The notes beneath the pieces are model-generated. The model worked only from the letters and a program-made list of their open reading frames with translations. It searched no databases and was not told where the DNA came from. The position numbers and the translations under genes are program-made. Of a DNA stretch of 64,000 nucleotides, positions 1 through 11,512 are shown piece by piece. Location: NCBI GenBank assembly GCA_907165135.1, contig OU015567.1:10421001-10485000 (forward strand), in the 5' to 3' direction. Source of the stretch: Oikopleura dioica. Taxonomy: Eukaryota > Chordata > Appendicularia > Copelata > Oikopleuridae. The number at the start of each line of letters is the position of its first letter. Position 1 is the first letter of the stretch.

Positions 1-2572
1 CGATCTCGACGACATGTTCTCCGATCTTATGGCAAGTGCGAACCTTGAAGCTTCAGAAATTGAGCTCGTTACGGACTCAATTGATATTCATCAGTCGGAA
101 ATCAACGATCTGGCTCAAAACATCGCGGAAATTGAAATTTTCAAGCAAATGCAACGGTCAATTGAAGACAACGACGACCTCTCCCGAGCTGAAAAAGATA
201 AACTCATCCGTGAACTTGAAGAAGCTCGGCGAAGAGCTCGAGAAAATGCTGATGCTGCTAGACAGAGACAAAAAGATCGTCTCCGAGATAGGCTGGCGCA
301 AAGACGAGGTCTGGTGGAGCGTGGAATGAGTATTTCCGAAGCGGATAAAATTCTTGATGATATTCATCTGTCTGACGATGCATCTGAAACCGATGAAAAA
401 CAGGAAGACTCTGAAATGAGAGATGAACTGAAGGAAAATATGCTCAAATCGGCAGAAGAAGAGGCTAAAAACAAGCTGAAGAGGAAAACCTCGATCCTTC
501 TGATGCAGAGCGATTGATGCAAGAACACCTCAGAAAAGCTCAAGACCAATACGACGCTGAAGCTCTCAAAAAACAACAAGAGCGGGAAGCTCTCCGAAAA
601 CGAATGAAAGACCTCGCTGCGCTGAAAGCTGCGAAACGAGCCGCTGAAGCTGCCGCAAAAAAAAAACGCGAAGAAGATCTTGCTCGAGAAAATGAAGAGT
701 TTGCGAACATTGCCGGCGGTGCAGCAGATCCAGCAGAAGTTTATCGTATAATGGCAAAACGACACGCACGAGAAATGGAAGATTTAGAACAAGCATTTTT
801 CAGAGACCAAGAAATGGCAAAACTTGAGAAACAGAACAAAATTAGAGAAGAGCGCATGAAACTTCGCGAAAACATAACTGATCCAGAAGAACTGGCTAAA
901 TTCGACGCTGAAACTGAACGGCTTCTTGCAGAAGCAGCAAAGATGACACCAGAAGATCAACTTGAGCTGATTAGACGCAAAAATGAACTGAAAGAACGGC
1001 AAATGAAGGAGGTTCAAGATGCGCTAGAAAAACTATCACCTGAGTATGCAATGAAACTTGATGCAGAACGAAAAGCGCAGCAAAAAGCTGAAATGGAAAA
1101 AGCCTCAAGAGAGGAAGCAGCAAAGGCAATGGCTCTTGAGATCGAACGGCAGAAGAAAGAAAAGCTCAGACGGCTCGAACAGCTTGAGGCGGAGCAACGC
1201 AGAAAGGACGAAGAAATGGCGAAAAAGGCGCAAGAAGAAGCTGCTGCGGAACGCGCAAAATTAGAAAAACGAAAAGCGATGGAGGAAAAGCGACTTGAGC
1301 AGAAAACTCAATCAAAGATCCGAGAAGGTAGTTTTCATATTATATTTCCACCTTTATTAATCTGATAATTTAGCCGCTTCTGACGAAGACGTTGATCAGC
1401 TTATGGCCGATCTCAATGCTCAGAAAGACATTCTCAACGCCAAGTACGCCAACCGACACGCTGCTCATCGAAAACAAATCGAAGAGCGTCTCCGAGCTCG
1501 ACAAGTCAAAAATGCCCAGAAAGCACAGCTTGAAGCCGAGTTATCCGATCTCAACCAACTTGACTTTTCTCTTCCTACAGAAGAAGAGCTTCGTGAGCAA
1601 GTTCTACAGCTTGACGTCAGCGAGTATGCAGCGAACCCTCTCGCGATTTTGAAAGAGTTGCCTGTTATGAAGAGCATTCAAGAGTTTGAAAAGCGAATTG
1701 CCGAGCAAATGACGCTAGATGCAAATAAACCGGTGAAAGGCTCAATCGGAATGCCGTTTATCGACGTCTTCGACATCGAAAATCCAACAAATGGAGAATT
1801 GAGCGTCATTGAAAAGTGCCCTGAAGAGCTCAAGCCCAATTTCGAAATGGCAACGAGACTTATGGACGAACTTTGCTCCCGTGTCAACGCTCAGATTCCG
1901 ACGCTTCTGATCGCTGAAACGCTTCCACATACAAATTACAGCCATAATGTCTTCAGAAACTCCTATTTCTTCGATTCTAGAGCCAACCTCGGATACATCC
2001 ACGTTTCAAGAATGAGAGAACCAGGCCAACTTGCTCTTCTCATCGCGCATTTTGCCGCGCATTTGAAAGTGAACGAGTTTACGAACGATTCCGACCTCGG
2101 TTTCCTTTCCGCTTTCTTTGAAACTATCCGAATCTTGCTGCATCTATCTGCCAAGACGACATCCATGGATCATTCACGTGCCGCCGCGGATCACGATCTT
2201 CTGGAATCACGAGTCTATGGTCCTGCTTTGAGCTACCAGCCGATCAAGGATGGAATTGTCAATCTAAGATACGACCGAAAGAAAGAGCTTGCTGTCGCTG
2301 AACAACCGTCAAGGTAATATTTTTGATTTTTTCACCTTGAATTCAATTTTTCTAGGGCAATTATGCAAAATGGTCAGCCGACAAAAGCAACCAAATCTCG
2401 TCACCGTGATCATCTAACTGAACTCGAAGGAGAAACCAATCTCGAACTAGAGCAGCTTCGAAAAGGAAAAGCTCTTGCTTCAAAAGCTGGAGAAAAACAA
2501 CTCGCGGAGGAACTGGAAATTTTGATTCAAGAGAAGATCAAGATGATCGAAGGAATTCACGACAAAGCTTAA
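1..2572 (+). CDS. Long coiled-coil protein, 5' end outside the window
   Basis: I do not recognise this protein. Reading is open from the window edge (an ATG at 14 is internal or possible start) and runs through three parts. Residues before about 1327 are a nearly uninterrupted Glu/Lys/Arg/Ala coiled coil. Introns are seen at 1328-1373 (46 nt, GT-AG) and 2314-2355 (42 nt), both phase-consistent. The exon 1374-2313 holds a globular, non-repetitive segment (about 1660-2300) followed by a basic/acidic helical tail ending in TAA at 2570-2572. Frame changes near 466-471: the AAAAA run after codon GCT must be AAAAAA to join the two open frames, so I read one gene with a one-base error, not two genes. 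It could be a cytoskeletal or ciliary scaffold, but nothing in the sequence proves this. Confidence 0.75.
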
Positions 2573-2773
2573 ACTGAAAAAATCCCCACACATGTTCTTT
2601 GTAAATACACACTTCATTGTTCAACAATTTAACTTTCGAGGGGTTTATTACCGTCAGGAAGAAAGCAAGTGTCAGACGAAATTATTTATGCAGGTCTTCA
2701 TATGATCATTAGACATCGTAAAAATGCAACAAGATGCAGTTTCTGCCTCATTATTATTCGTAGACAGTGATCA

Positions 2774-3838
2774 ATGTTGAGCATTATTTTTTGGATAATT
2801 TTACGCTTTTCAAGAGCAGATAGCTGTGTTTTATTTGACCTGAATTGCAAAGAGAACGATGCAGTTTTATCATTGAACGAGACTTGTTTTAATCTGAGAG
2901 AGCCTAGTTTTGATAAAAATTTCACAAACCTGTTCGTTTCAAAGACTACAGAGCTTACTGAAATCGCAATCAATATTTATTCTTGCTGATAAAGATGCAA
3001 CCGCTAGACTAAATTATGTTCTCTCGACTGATGGGTCGACGAAAACAACTCAAAGTATTTCAGCGCCGACCGATTATTACTTTGAAAAAGTTTTTCATAT
3101 TCTGTGGAAAGATGAAAGCTACGTCTTTGGGGGATCATTGGATTATTATAAGGTGAAGATTTTTCAATAAAACAACTTCATAAATAAGAGATTGCGAAAT
3201 TGAGCTGCTGCGAGCTCTCCGAGTTGTCGATTCGACTCACCCTTGCAGCTGATAACAAATCATCGGGAATTGTTCATAAGGACGAGTCTGGAGTCTTAGT
3301 CTGTTTCTCTGATGACACCAAGACTTGCGAGTTTTTCGACGGTGCTTCTGTTTCGACCTTCAGCGCGATGACAAACGCCAATCATAAAATAAAGGGTTCA
3401 TTCATAATGAAGAATTTCTTCAATTGTAAAATATTAAAAAGAAAGAACTCCTGAATAGGATCATGTCTTATCAAATATAAAAATTTGCCGCTGGTAGTCG
3501 GTGGAAGTCAAACTTCAAAATCTATAACAAATAAGATAGTTGAACAACTTGATGGCGATCTAACCTGGACTAGTACTGCTTATCAACATCCAATGTAATT
3601 CATTTCTATAGCAAGAAATCTGTTTATCAAAAAATAAGTGCTCGCCGAAGTCATACATGTATGGAGGTCGAGAATGGAGTTTTAGTTCTTGGCGGGATAA
3701 ATTCAGACGGAAATGAGCTTCAACGTATCGATTTGCTTTGAAATGATGCTTGGACAACAGTTGGTTCTCTTCAATATCGTCTGGATGAAGGCAGTCGTGC
3801 TTTGTCATTTGGGCAAGTGGTCAAAAGAAATTCATATT
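2774..3838 (+). pseudogene. Decayed secreted kelch-repeat gene, truncated by a retrotransposon
   Basis: The first 17 codons from ATG 2774 form a good signal peptide (hydrophobic core, cleavage after SRA). Downstream pieces encode kelch-like blades: 3110-3152 (YVFGGS), 3191-3395, about 3486-3594 (LVVGGS) and about 3639-3838 (ARRSHTC, then LVLGG). Short GT-AG introns fit at 3153-3190 and about 3595-3638. A frame change near 2970-2990 and an in-frame TGA at about 3738 interrupt it, and no C-terminus follows because the LTR element starts 31 bp after the last open codons. The kelch blades resemble those of the two minus-strand genes at 24662-30519, though the N-terminus differs. I infer a broken or partly mis-sequenced family member whose 3' end may lie beyond the element and the gap. 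Confidence 0.55.
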
Positions 3839-3872
3839 TTTTAACAATTACTTGTTGACCAAAACAAGCACC

Positions 3873-4128
3873 TGAAGGGATCCTAGCTTCTGCTGAATCT
3901 CCCACTTCTAGCGTAGTTTGCCTGCTCTCTATATCTGGACGAAGGAAGAAAACGAGTAAAGTATCTTTGACGTCTGTATTTCGAGCTGGAGTAAAATAGA
4001 GGTTAATTCACGAACTGCGAGAATTACCGAATGAAGAGAAATACACGGCGGCGACCGAGCAAAGCTCGATCTAGATAAGCAAGTGACCTTAGGGGACGAG
4101 GGAGTCTAACGAATCTAAGATCCCAATA
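3873..4128 (-). repeat. 3' LTR of the gypsy element
   Basis: On the plus strand it begins TGAAGGGATCC and ends CCCAATA; it is 256 bp and matches 10107-10362 without a difference that I can find. Beyond its inner edge comes a run of seven C (seven G on the element strand), then unique sequence. Confidence 0.95.
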
Positions 4129-4135
4129 CCCCCCC
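4129..4135 (-). other. Polypurine tract of the gypsy element
   Basis: Seven G on the element's coding strand directly precede the 3' LTR, the place where plus-strand DNA synthesis is primed in LTR elements. The run is short and ordinary polypurine tracts are longer, so its extent is uncertain. Confidence 0.6.
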
Positions 4136-4438
4136 ATGAGACTGAAACGTCCTCTAAGGCCAAAGTGTGTGATTTTTGCAGGAGTATAAGCGTAAGATGA
4201 GTAACATGGCAGGTTCGAAACGTCGAGGCAGTCTGATTCGCGTTAAAAAACCCTTTTTTGGGAAAAAGCTTGAATCAGATGCGAAGTTTTCGTGATGTCC
4301 GAGCGGTGATGACATGAAGGAGTAGCTGCACATGTAGAAGAACTCAAAATACGTCGGCGACGGTAAACTGTGATAATTTCCGTACCTTTTCAGGCCCCGG
4401 TCGATGAATAGGGGACCTGAGTGGGGCAGTACTTGCGC

Positions 4439-7400
4439 TTAGTCGTATGACTGACCCGAGTTTGTGCCGATGTTTAGAGGTTCGACGGGCCTCGTTTCAC
4501 GGTGTGCTCGTTTTGTATGTTTCGGGAGATGAGCTGCTCCAACTTCGGTTAAAGTCGCATTCGGATCGGCGCCGGCTGAGTATTGACGATCTGGTGAAGA
4601 CTTTGGACGGGTTCTTTTCTTGCTGTTTTCAGTTGCTGAGCCCTCAACTACTGTTGAATTATGTTTATCGACTGACATATGGCTATTGTCGGGCGCAGCA
4701 ACCTCCGAAATCACTGTAGCATCAGCTGACATGTCCTCGGCAGTTTCATAAAGAGTACCACCAGAGTACCAGCGATCTGACGGCTCGGCTGGAGCTACCG
4801 ACGAGTCCAAAATAGATGTAGCGGTTGTATCTCCCAGATTTTCCATGTCCAATCGGCGTCTACTTTCCAAAATAGGTGATAGAGATGATCTTGGCGGTTT
4901 TTCCATAGCAACCATCGGAGTCGACGCGACCTGAGAAGATTTCCTCCCCCCATGCGACTTCGACCCGGACTTTTCCATCGGTTTGGAAGTAGGAACAGGC
5001 GATTTTTGTGGGACTTTCGACTTAACGATTTCGGTTAAATGTGGGAATACGTACTCGGCCTCGTAGTAATCAATCCAGCGTAAGTCGTGATTTCGTTCTG
5101 CGGCGTGAACCACGTGTTCTCGATGGATGAAATCACGTTGTCCTTTTTTATCTTCGACCATGACGACCCAGTCGTTGCTCGAAACGGCTTTCAGGGGACC
5201 TACCCAGCGTTCCTTCTTGCTTTTAGCGTCGGTCAGGTTTTCTCGCTTAATGTACACGACAGCGCCAGCGGGGATTGGTCTCGGCTTAGGCTCGTTTTTC
5301 AGCCTGTGCTCCATGGCTCGGTCAGCAGCTTCCATCGCAGTTTTCACAATGGCTTCCGCCGATTTCGCTAAAGCTCCCACATTGAGACCAAACACCTGAG
5401 GTGTTTCCGCTGTCATTTCTGCGCCAGTAGAGTGGGTGAAAGTACTTTTTCGGCCAAACCAAACTTCTCGCGGTGAAATTTTCGTGCTTTTGTTTTTCAC
5501 ACTATTGAGCGCGCGCATCACGTGGGGAACGCAGTCGGCCCAAGTTTTTCGACCGGAAGATGAGTTGACCATGCAGAATAGACTGTTTTTGATAGTCCGA
5601 TTCGCTCTTTCTGCGAAAGCGTTTGATTGAGGGTGAAATGCGGTACTTATTGTATGTTTTATCTGGTTAAGCTTACACATTTCGTCAATCACGCTTGCGC
5701 AGAAGTGGGTACCTCTGTCACTGTGTAGATGTTTCGGCAAGAAATCCATGGGAAGGAAGACCTTGTAGATGAGCGCTTTTGCAGCGCAGATAGCAGTGTC
5801 GGACCGCGTCGGAATGCACCAAGTGTAGCGAGAGAAAGTGTCCGCCACCACCAAATAATACTTGAATCCGCCAGCGGGAGGCATACAAGCGAAATCGATC
5901 TGAATCGATTCGCCAGCTGTTTTTCCACGACGAAGGGTTCCAAGTGGCGGTTTGGTACGAGTTCCAGCAGATCCTTTTCTGCGTAGGCAAGGGACGCAGC
6001 TGTGGACGTAGTTAGAAACATCGTCTTGAAATGAAGGCCACCAAACGTCCTCTAATCGCTCTAAAGTCCGCGGCTCGCCCAGATGACCGGACAAGTCGTG
6101 AGCTAGAAAGAGAAAGTGACTTTTACCGCTTCCGGTACCACCGCCCGCGCGCCAGATTTGAATTGACACATCAAGCACCCGGTAGTGTTATCCAGGAACA
6201 GAGCTTTTTCCATCTTGAGTAGAGACGATTGTCGGTGGTCGGAGTCCTTCACCAGCGATTTTATGTCCAGTGGCTCCTTACCAGATTCCAGAAAAGTGAT
6301 GATTGCACTCAGAGCAGAGTCCTCCCTTTGATAGTCCAGAATGTTATTATAATTCGCTGACACCAACGGAATCTCCATTGGCGCCGCGATAGCCTTGACG
6401 TTTACCTTATGTATCTTCACCTCTGATAAAGTGATTTTCTCCGGAAACTGATTTTCGTTCCAGAAAGGGACGAAGACACGTACTGGTGAATTCTTGTCGA
6501 TTTCGTACTCGCGACCAACGGGAAACTCAGAGTCGTATCCAAGTGATTTGTCGTCCTCGCCAGGTCTGCGGCTCATAAAGTCGGCGAATTGATTTTCTGA
6601 TCCCTTGATGTAGACAATGTGAAAATCGAATTCTTCCAATCGGCTTTGCCATCGGCTTATTTTAGAATTCTTGAACTTCTTTTTGTGTAGGAAGATCAAA
6701 GATCGGTGGTCTGTGTGAATCTGAAAGAATCTACCTTTCAGGAGCTTTTCCAGTCGCTCGCAGCACCAGACAATGCTAAACATTTCCTTTTCTGAAGTGT
6801 TCCATTTTCTTTCAGCTTTGTTGAAGGTGTGGGAAATCGCGCTTACTAGGTGCACTCTCCCGCCATACTCTTGTAGCAGGACGCCACCCGCTGCGTACAG
6901 GCTCGCGTCTGTGTAGAGATGAAAAGACTCGTCAAAGTTAGGAAAACTTATGACTGGAGTCTCGGAGAGTCGTCGTTGAATTTCCTTGAGCGCCAAATCC
7001 GCTTCTTTGGTCCACTTGAAACAATTTGTTTCGTTCGCCGAATTTCGAACATCGTTTATGGGCTTCATTCTGCTCGAGAAGCAACCGGATGAAATAGCTT
7101 CGCCCATTTTCGTTTCTAGAAAACCTCGGATCCAATTCAATGACCCGATTAATGAAGCTAACTCCTTTTGGGAGCGTGGGGGTTTCATCTGACGAAGAGC
7201 GGAGACTTGCGCAGGGTCCGGTTTGATTCCATCTTCGTTGATGATTCGGCCCAAAAAAGTGAGCTTCGGATTGTAGGAAAGAGCACTTTTCGCCCTTGAG
7301 TTTAGCGTTAAACTTGCGGAGCGCGATGAATAGGTTTCGGAGAGTGTTGTAATAGCAGCTGAAAGTCTTCCCAAAACACACTATGTCATCGATATAAGAA

Positions 7401-7917
7401 AGCATCTTTTTCCTGGTGGGGCTTGAGTCGAGAATTGTGTTTACGACGCGCGAGAATATATTCCCCGAGCATCGATAACCGAATGGTAGTCTGCAGAAGG
7501 CGTAAGATTTCCCACCCCACTGGAAGGAAGTCTTGTACCTGTCGCTTTTCTTTACAGGGCACTGCCAATATCCACTTCGTAGATCAACTGTGGCGAAAAC
7601 TTATTGCCCGGTCCAATGTTCGCAATCGTATCCTCCATGCTTGGGAGATGGTAAGGGTCGGATTTGTCGGAGAGGCATTTGTTCAGGCTGTTTTTGTAGT
7701 TGATGCAGAAGCGCATTTCCCCAGATTTCTTAGGAATAGGCAATACCGGGCTGTTAAACCCTTTCTGGTCTTTGATCTCTTCTATTATTTTCGTTTCGAG
7801 CAGTTCGGAGATGTGATCGCTGACCTGACCATGAAAAGCTTGCGGAATCGGGTGTTGACTGATGTTTCGACTCGTACCATCAGTCGGGATTTCGATCTCG
7901 AACGGGAATTCACCCAT
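4439..7917 (-). CDS. pol: Pol: rever­se transcriptase, RNase H and integrase, frame-broken
   Basis: Minus-strand Pol of the gypsy element. In order: reverse transcriptase (catalytic YIDD near 7395), the RT thumb and connection, RNase H (HLYTDAS near 6915, later HTDHRS near 6715), integrase zinc finger (H-H-C-C, about 6000-6120) and integrase core with D, D and E (QIDFA, HSDRG, AFAERANR; about 5600-5900). A C-terminal extension of roughly 250 residues follows the integrase core and ends with TAA at 4439. The open frame changes at four runs: 7917-7921 (T run, one base short), 7596-7599 (one short), 7253-7258 (one too many), 6121-6124 (one short). With identical LTRs, consensus error is more likely than decay, but a defective copy cannot be excluded. 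Confidence 0.9.
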
Positions 7918-7918
7918 T

Positions 7919-9590
7919 TTTGACCGTCGCAGCCGAATCTGTCGTCGAATTCCAAACACAGCTCGGCGACCACCTTCTTTTGCCCCGGGTCGGCGTTTGC
8001 TGGTAGGGTAATTCCGAGTTTTTGCTTCGCTAGCTGAATGGGGCACCTGGCTGCGTTCTTGTTAGGTGCGTCCAGCTTTGGGACTTTTGGTGGCGGTTGA
8101 GTGCGGGATCGATCGCTATCCTTGACCGCTGATCTAGTAGTCAAGTATTTCTTGATTTTGGTCCGCTTCACTCCGTCCAGCTTCACCACTTGAGTCTCAG
8201 TTTGTGTGAAGGCTTCGTTGTAGCAAAATGAGAGAGTACGATTCTTATTGTCGACTGTGAAGCTGTCCGTCATCGCATTCTCTAGTATATCGCGGCCCAG
8301 TAGACTTGGGTATTTACTGCCTGGCATAATGGTGAGATTCAGGGAGAATGCAGGGCCACCATTGAATGATAAGCGGCAGGGAAGGATACCCATCGGCTGC
8401 TCGGCGGGAATATTTGGGCTGAAACCGGTGACCTTGAAGGGGCAGGGCTTCAGCATCTGGAGAAATTTGTCGGGAACGTAAGCAGCGGACAGACAGGAGG
8501 ACTCGGCTCCGCTGTCGACTTCCATCGATACGTCAAAACTTTTAGAGCCCGTAATGATGGTAGCCGAAGCGAAATAAGCCTTTCCTGGTCGCTTCTTCTT
8601 CACTGTGTAAAAGTGAACATCGAATGGTTGGAAATCTTCGACGTTCTTAGTCGTATTAATCTTCTTGGATTCTGGTTGTTTATCGTCTTTCCCATCCTTA
8701 GAATCGGTGCTGGCGCGCTTAGCATTCTTCTTCTTTTTGTTCTTATTTCTGTTGAAGTGCTGGGAGACGGTCGCGCTGTCAACTCGATTCTGTCTTGTGG
8801 ATTGGGCGAGACGGCAGAGTTCGTTGATATCGTAAACTTTTGATAGGCTTGGAAGGATTGCGTTGAAAACGTCTGGTTCTTCTTTCCTAAGATTCAAGTA
8901 CAGCATCATCGTCGAGAATATGTCGAATATTTCATCGACCCCGGCGTCGGCTGACTTCTCTTGTCGGTAAGAGTTCAAAGTCGCTTGCTTCGCCTCGTTC
9001 ATCTTTTGCAAGACGTTGGCGGTGTAGTGTGCAAACGGCTTCGAATGGTCGTATTCGACGTCGAAAACTTCGCTTAGCTTCAGTAAGTAGTGACTCTTCG
9101 CGGCGAATGATTTCTCTAGCAGCGCCTTGGCCGATTTCCAGTCTTGACAATTCAGAAATTCGGTTCCAAGTGAGCGTTCGATGTTCAAGTCGAAGTGGCT
9201 GTACACTGCTGCGATGAAAGGCTGTTCACGTGAAGGTCTGTCGCGGACGTAGGCGCGGTGATAAATGTCGGCTCTGCCCAAGAAGGTGTTGAAAGATGTG
9301 TTGCATGCGGCGTCCAGCTTCGGCAAGTCTTGGACGTGACGAGACCAGGTAGTGGCCACCCATGCTTCTTCTCTCATTGTAGCATTCGTAGATTCTTTTC
9401 CTTGATCGAGCTCGCAGGTAAGAAGCGTTGTACTGAGCTGTTCTAATTTTACTCTGCTTTCTGTGATCAAGGGCTCTAGGCTTGGCTTAAGTGATTCGTC
9501 ATTTCGCACTTGTTCTTCGAGGTAGTTTACTCGATCGTTTATGCTTCTTATTTCGGTGACGGTTTCTAGCAGTGATTTGTTCGCCGCCAT
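7919..9590 (-). CDS. gag: Gag-protease polyprotein of the gypsy element
   Basis: Starts at ATG 9590 (MAANKSLLETV). The N-terminal 80 residues are a coiled coil, then a helical capsid-like region to about residue 280. A basic tract (NKNKKKKNAKR) stands where many Gag proteins carry CCHC zinc knuckles; no CCHC box is seen. Protease follows in the same frame: active-site EVDSGAESSC near residue 357 (about 8505-8522) and the flap/C-terminal motif LLGRDIL about 80 residues on. The frame then runs to the T/A run at 7917-7921, where the reverse transcriptase frame takes over, so Gag, protease and Pol may be one polyprotein once that run is corrected. The alternative is a programmed frameshift. Confidence 0.9.
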
Positions 9591-10094
9591 AGCTCGAAAT
9601 ATATCGGCAGTAAGGGTTTATGGGCCTTGGATTACCTTTCAGGCCCTCAGAAAATACTGCGACTAAAAGTCGCAATATGATGAGCTGAGGTGCCTTTTTG
9701 CGCAAACGCCCGACGATTTCTCTGTCCAGCGATTGTCGAAATTTCAAGGTCTGGTCCAAGGGTCGATTCTTCGTAAACTTCTCTCGATTTTTGGTGAAAA
9801 GTGGCGAAAGAATTCTGTTTTTCTGAGTATTTTAGGTTTTCCCCGGCGTGCGTGCGTGGTTGCGTGGGCGCGACTTTCGGCGCGTGGGTCGTGGTGGCGC
9901 TCGTGTGGTGGCGCTCGCTCGGGGTGGTGTTGGTGTGGTGCGGCGCGGAAAATTCTCTGAGTGGAGTTTCTCCGGCGGCGCGGTGGCGGTTGGTGATTCG
10001 GTTCCCCTCGACTCCGCTGACGGCCAATCAGCGTCCAAGTTGCGAAACTTCGGTTGTCGATGGCGGAAAATTTACCTTTTCTCCAACGGGACTA

Positions 10095-10105
10095 CTCTGA
10101 TACCA
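10095..10105 (-). other. Primer-binding site
   Basis: One base inside the 5' LTR the element strand reads TGGTATCAGAG. This matches the complement of the 3' end of an initiator methionine tRNA as known from other retroelements. Position and one-base spacer are normal for LTR retrotransposons. Confidence 0.7.
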
Positions 10106-10106
10106 C

Positions 10107-10362
10107 TGAAGGGATCCTAGCTTCTGCTGAATCTCCCACTTCTAGCGTAGTTTGCCTGCTCTCTATATCTGGACGAAGGAAGAAAACGAGTAAAGTATCT
10201 TTGACGTCTGTATTTCGAGCTGGAGTAAAATAGAGGTTAATTCACGAACTGCGAGAATTACCGAATGAAGAGAAATACACGGCGGCGACCGAGCAAAGCT
10301 CGATCTAGATAAGCAAGTGACCTTAGGGGACGAGGGAGTCTAACGAATCTAAGATCCCAATA
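10107..10362 (-). repeat. 5' LTR of the gypsy element
   Basis: 256 bp, same ends and sequence as the copy at 3873-4128, offset by exactly 6234 bp. The outer edge is followed by CACC, the target duplication, then one base and the assembly gap. It should hold the element's promoter, but I cannot place a TATA box or start with confidence. Confidence 0.95.
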
Positions 10363-10367
10363 CACCT

Positions 10368-10867
10368 NNNNNNNNNNNNNNNNNNNNNNNNNNNNNNNNN
10401 NNNNNNNNNNNNNNNNNNNNNNNNNNNNNNNNNNNNNNNNNNNNNNNNNNNNNNNNNNNNNNNNNNNNNNNNNNNNNNNNNNNNNNNNNNNNNNNNNNNN
10501 NNNNNNNNNNNNNNNNNNNNNNNNNNNNNNNNNNNNNNNNNNNNNNNNNNNNNNNNNNNNNNNNNNNNNNNNNNNNNNNNNNNNNNNNNNNNNNNNNNNN
10601 NNNNNNNNNNNNNNNNNNNNNNNNNNNNNNNNNNNNNNNNNNNNNNNNNNNNNNNNNNNNNNNNNNNNNNNNNNNNNNNNNNNNNNNNNNNNNNNNNNNN
10701 NNNNNNNNNNNNNNNNNNNNNNNNNNNNNNNNNNNNNNNNNNNNNNNNNNNNNNNNNNNNNNNNNNNNNNNNNNNNNNNNNNNNNNNNNNNNNNNNNNNN
10801 NNNNNNNNNNNNNNNNNNNNNNNNNNNNNNNNNNNNNNNNNNNNNNNNNNNNNNNNNNNNNNNNNNN
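10368..10867. other. Assembly gap, 500 N
   Basis: Exactly 500 N, a conventional placeholder length. It removes the C-terminal part of the RNASEH2C-like gene and any continuation of the kelch fragment interrupted by the retroelement. Confidence 1.
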
Positions 10868-11333
10868 TCATGGAGAGCGGCCATCAGAGCTGGAACTTGC
10901 TCGACAAAGGCGGTCATTCGGTCCTCCACAAGAGGCTAAAATTAATTCATTTCTTGCTTTCTCGATGTTGCTTTTACCTGAACTACCCAGTTGGTGAATT
11001 CAGTTACTTTAGCAGTTGCTTTTAGCGCGTCTTCATTTAGCTTGTCTTCTTTCATGAGATAAAAATTGGTATCTTTGTACGTTTTTCCTTGAGAGGGCGG
11101 CCGCGGAACATCGAGGTAGCAGTTCCGTCTTTGGCGGCGGTACATGTTGAACCAGCCGTTGAGACTTACTTCTTTTCCATCGCACTCGTGGATTCTTAGC
11201 AGATATGGAACCTTTCTTATTCAGTATTAACTTACACGCATGGCAAAACATCAACTTGAAGATTTTTCATTTTCTTCGCGTTAGTTATTGTCAATTCGCC
11301 GTTTTCATCCTCCTTGTACTCTTCGTAATCCAT
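10868..11333 (-). CDS. RNASEH2C: Ribonuclease H2 subunit C, C-terminus in the gap
   Basis: Subunit C is a non-catalytic partner in the heterotrimer that removes ribonucleotides from DNA. Start ATG at 11333. Exon 1 (11236-11333) ends in the core motif VLPC, exon 2 resumes after a 41-nt intron (GTAAGT donor at 11235) with the segment EVSLNGWFN, then DVPRPPSQGKTY, and FTNWVVQ. A second intron of about 42 nt (about 10937-10978) leads to an exon that reads EDRMTAFVEQVPALMAAL and then enters the gap. The LPC start of the first strand, the F/NGR-like loop, and the W followed by a C-terminal helix fit the family. It is 179 bp downstream of DPP8/9 on the same strand. Similarity is recognisable but not strong. 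Confidence 0.65.
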
Positions 11334-11512
11334 TCTATATTCAAAAATCAAGGATTGTTTAATAAACGGTCATTATTTTATCTTTTTAAAGTCAATTTTC
11401 GAACTCTACAAAATATACAGAAACAAATCGGGGCAGCAACGTGATCACAAAAGGTACACCTTGGAGAAACAAAACAAAACTTTCGTTGGCGGCTGATACG
11501 CTACAGCGCGGC

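Larger units (their letters stand above)
3869..10366 (-). mobile_element. Full-length Ty3/gypsy LTR retrotransposon (Tor-like)
   Basis: The element runs on the minus strand between two 256-bp LTRs (3873-4128 and 10107-10362) and is flanked by the 4-bp duplication CACC (3869-3872 and 10363-10366). Internal order from the 5' LTR: primer-binding site, about 500-nt leader, Gag-protease, reverse transcriptase, RNase H, integrase with a long C-terminal extension, about 300 nt untranslated, polypurine run, 3' LTR. Integrase follows RNase H, the Ty3/gypsy order. No env-like reading frame is visible. I read the LTRs as identical base for base, so the insertion is recent. It lies between a decayed kelch gene and RNASEH2C. 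Tor elements are the known gypsy group of Oikopleura; assignment to them is inference. Confidence 0.95.

Noticed and set aside
466-472. Programmed -1 frameshift at TAAAAAC in the coiled-coil gene
   Set aside because: The heptamer does not fit X XXY YYZ in the zero frame (T AAA AAC), and the same one-base defect recurs in A/T runs of unrelated genes.
9647-10027. 126-residue frame in the retroelement leader
   Set aside because: It has no ATG, low-complexity GC composition and precedes the real Gag start.
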